DNA of 64,000 bases from Noviherbaspirillum cavernae (GTDB taxonomy: Bacteria; Pseudomonadota; Gammaproteobacteria; Burkholderiales; Burkholderiaceae_D). The position numbers and the translations under genes are program-made. Positions 63,293 through 64,000 of the stretch are shown here, piece after piece. The stretch lies in assembly GCF_003590875.1 (NCBI RefSeq), contig NZ_QYUN01000002.1:558001-622000 (forward strand). The letters are read 5' to 3'. How positions within the stretch are numbered: position 1 is the stretch's first letter; every line of letters starts with the position of its first letter. Under the pieces are notes generated by a model that saw only the letters and a list, made by a program, of their open reading frames with translations, was not told the DNA's origin and searched no databases.

Positions 63293-64000
63293 GTGAACAT
63301 CCTCATCGTTCGCGTTTCCTCGCTGGGCGACGTCGTGCACAACATGCCGATGGTGGCCGACATCCTGCGCCACCATCCCGATGCGAACATCGACTGGGTG
63401 GTGGAAGAGGCGTATGTCAGCCTCGTCCGGCTCAATCGCGGCGTGCGCAACATCATTCCGTTCGCGCTGCGGCGCTGGCGCAAGAGCCTGCTGTCGCAAC
63501 AGACGCGCGCCGAGATGCGCGACTTCTACCGCAAGCTGCGCGGCGAGCGCTACGACTACATCTTCGACACGCAAGGCTTGCTCAAGACCGGTGTGGTGAT
63601 GGGACTCGCGCATGCAGCGCCCGGCGGCAAGCGTATCGGCCTGGCCAATGCCACCGAAGGTTCCGGCTACGAAGGCGCATCACGGATTTTCCACACGATC
63701 AGCGTGCCGGTCGATCCGCGCACTCACGGAGTGCTGCGCGCGCGCATCGTGACCGCCGCGGCGCTCGGCCACACGATCGACACGCCGGCTGATTTCAACA
63801 TGGATGCGCCGGATGCCGCATCGGCAAGCTGGCTGCCGCAGCAGCCTTACGTTGTCTTCTTTCACGGCACGGCGCGCGCCGCCAAGCGCTGGGACGATGC
63901 GAACTGGATACGGCTGGCGCAGTTCCTGGAGCCGCACGGCATGCCGATCCTGCTGCCATGGGGCAGCGAAGCGGAACGGCAGGCGGCGGAACATCTCGCC
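63293..64000 (+). CDS. waaC: Lipopolysaccharide heptosyltransferase I (3' end cut by window)
   Basis: Adds the first heptose to the Kdo of the LPS inner core. The first 236 codons are present, from GTG 63293 to the window edge. The GT9 start VNILIVRVSSLGDVVHNMP is typical of WaaC, and FDTQGLLKTGVVMGLA and FFHGTARAAKRW fit the nucleotide-sugar domains. It follows manB by 47 bases with AGCAAGG as ribosome site, so it is probably cotranscribed. Confidence 0.93.
   Translation, partial: MNILIVRVSSLGDVVHNMPMVADILRHHPDANIDWVVEEAYVSLVRLNRGVRNIIPFALRRWRKSLLSQQTRAEMRDFYRKLRGERYDYIFDTQGLLKTGVVMGLAHAAPGGKRIGLANATEGSGYEGASRIFHTISVPVDPRTHGVLRARIVTAAALGHTIDTPADFNMDAPDAASASWLPQQPYVVFFHGTARAAKRWDDANWIRLAQFLEPHGMPILLPWGSEAERQAAEHLA

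Overview
The window is an ordinary chromosomal stretch of a GC-rich betaproteobacterium. It is most likely from the Burkholderiales, probably the Oxalobacteraceae (Herbaspirillum/Herminiimonas/Noviherbaspirillum-like). This rests on gene order and protein style: ispB | rplU-rpmA-obgE-proB, pilSR-ampD, nrdA-nrdB, aroQ-accB-accC-prmA, hemL-thiD-rubredoxin-pilGHIJ-chpA, yqgE-yqgF-pyrR-pyrB-pyrC', and lysine/alanine-rich H1-like proteins. The genus cannot be fixed from the sequence alone. No prophage, insertion sequence, CRISPR array or rRNA operon is visible. There is one tRNA gene (Pro, anticodon CGG).

Layout. 1-2494: a truncated multi-PAS GGDEF-EAL cyclic-di-GMP protein (minus strand). 2833-10.4 kb: tRNA-Pro, ispB, the divergent rplU-rpmA-obgE-proB block, a CNP1-like secreted protein, rppH, proS. 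10.4-18.7 kb: a lytic transglycosylase, an H1-tail/SWIB protein, ffh, a CcsA-like membrane protein, a PP0621-like zinc ribbon protein, the PilS-PilR two-component system and AmpD. 18.7-24.4 kb: class Ia ribonucleotide reductase behind a tandem NrdR-box promoter, then an AlgP-like H1 protein with a structured leader. 24.5-32.6 kb: yggT, a DUF167 gene, a glycine-zipper lipoprotein, a PfkB kinase, a DUF3426 protein, prmA, accC, accB, aroQ, a TlpA-like thioredoxin and an unknown protein with a nucleotidyltransferase-like motif. 32.7-40.5 kb: mpl, a YqiA-like esterase, an RNase II-family enzyme, a TonB-like protein, aroE, mtgA and corA. 40.5-52.9 kb: hemL, thiD, rubredoxin and the Pil-Chp chemosensory cluster that controls type IV pili, ending in a 2009-residue ChpA. 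53.2-57.8 kb: yqgE, yqgF, pyrR, pyrB, pyrC' and an acyltransferase. 57.9-64 kb: apaH, then manC, gmd, manB and the start of a heptosyltransferase I gene, which supply GDP-mannose-derived sugars and the LPS core.

How the genes work together. PilS/PilR (pilin transcription) and PilG-ChpA (twitching signalling) are two separate control arms for type IV pili in one window. NrdA/NrdB, PyrR/PyrB/PyrC' and the PfkB kinase concern nucleotide supply. AmpD, Mpl, MtgA and the lytic transglycosylase cover murein synthesis and recycling. AccB/AccC and the acyltransferase feed lipid synthesis.

No wholly new multi-gene system is evident. The best candidates for undescribed biology are in non-coding DNA: a highly folded corA leader carrying a 25-codon upstream ORF, a ~280-nt nrdA leader, a multi-hairpin leader of the AlgP-like gene, a 13-bp inverted repeat abutting the manC start codon, and a 12-bp palindrome between ispB and rplU. 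Protein-level oddities are an H1-like tail fused to a SWIB domain, a dihydroorotase homologue that has lost its metal ligands, and an uncharacterised 204-residue protein with a degenerate nucleotidyltransferase motif.
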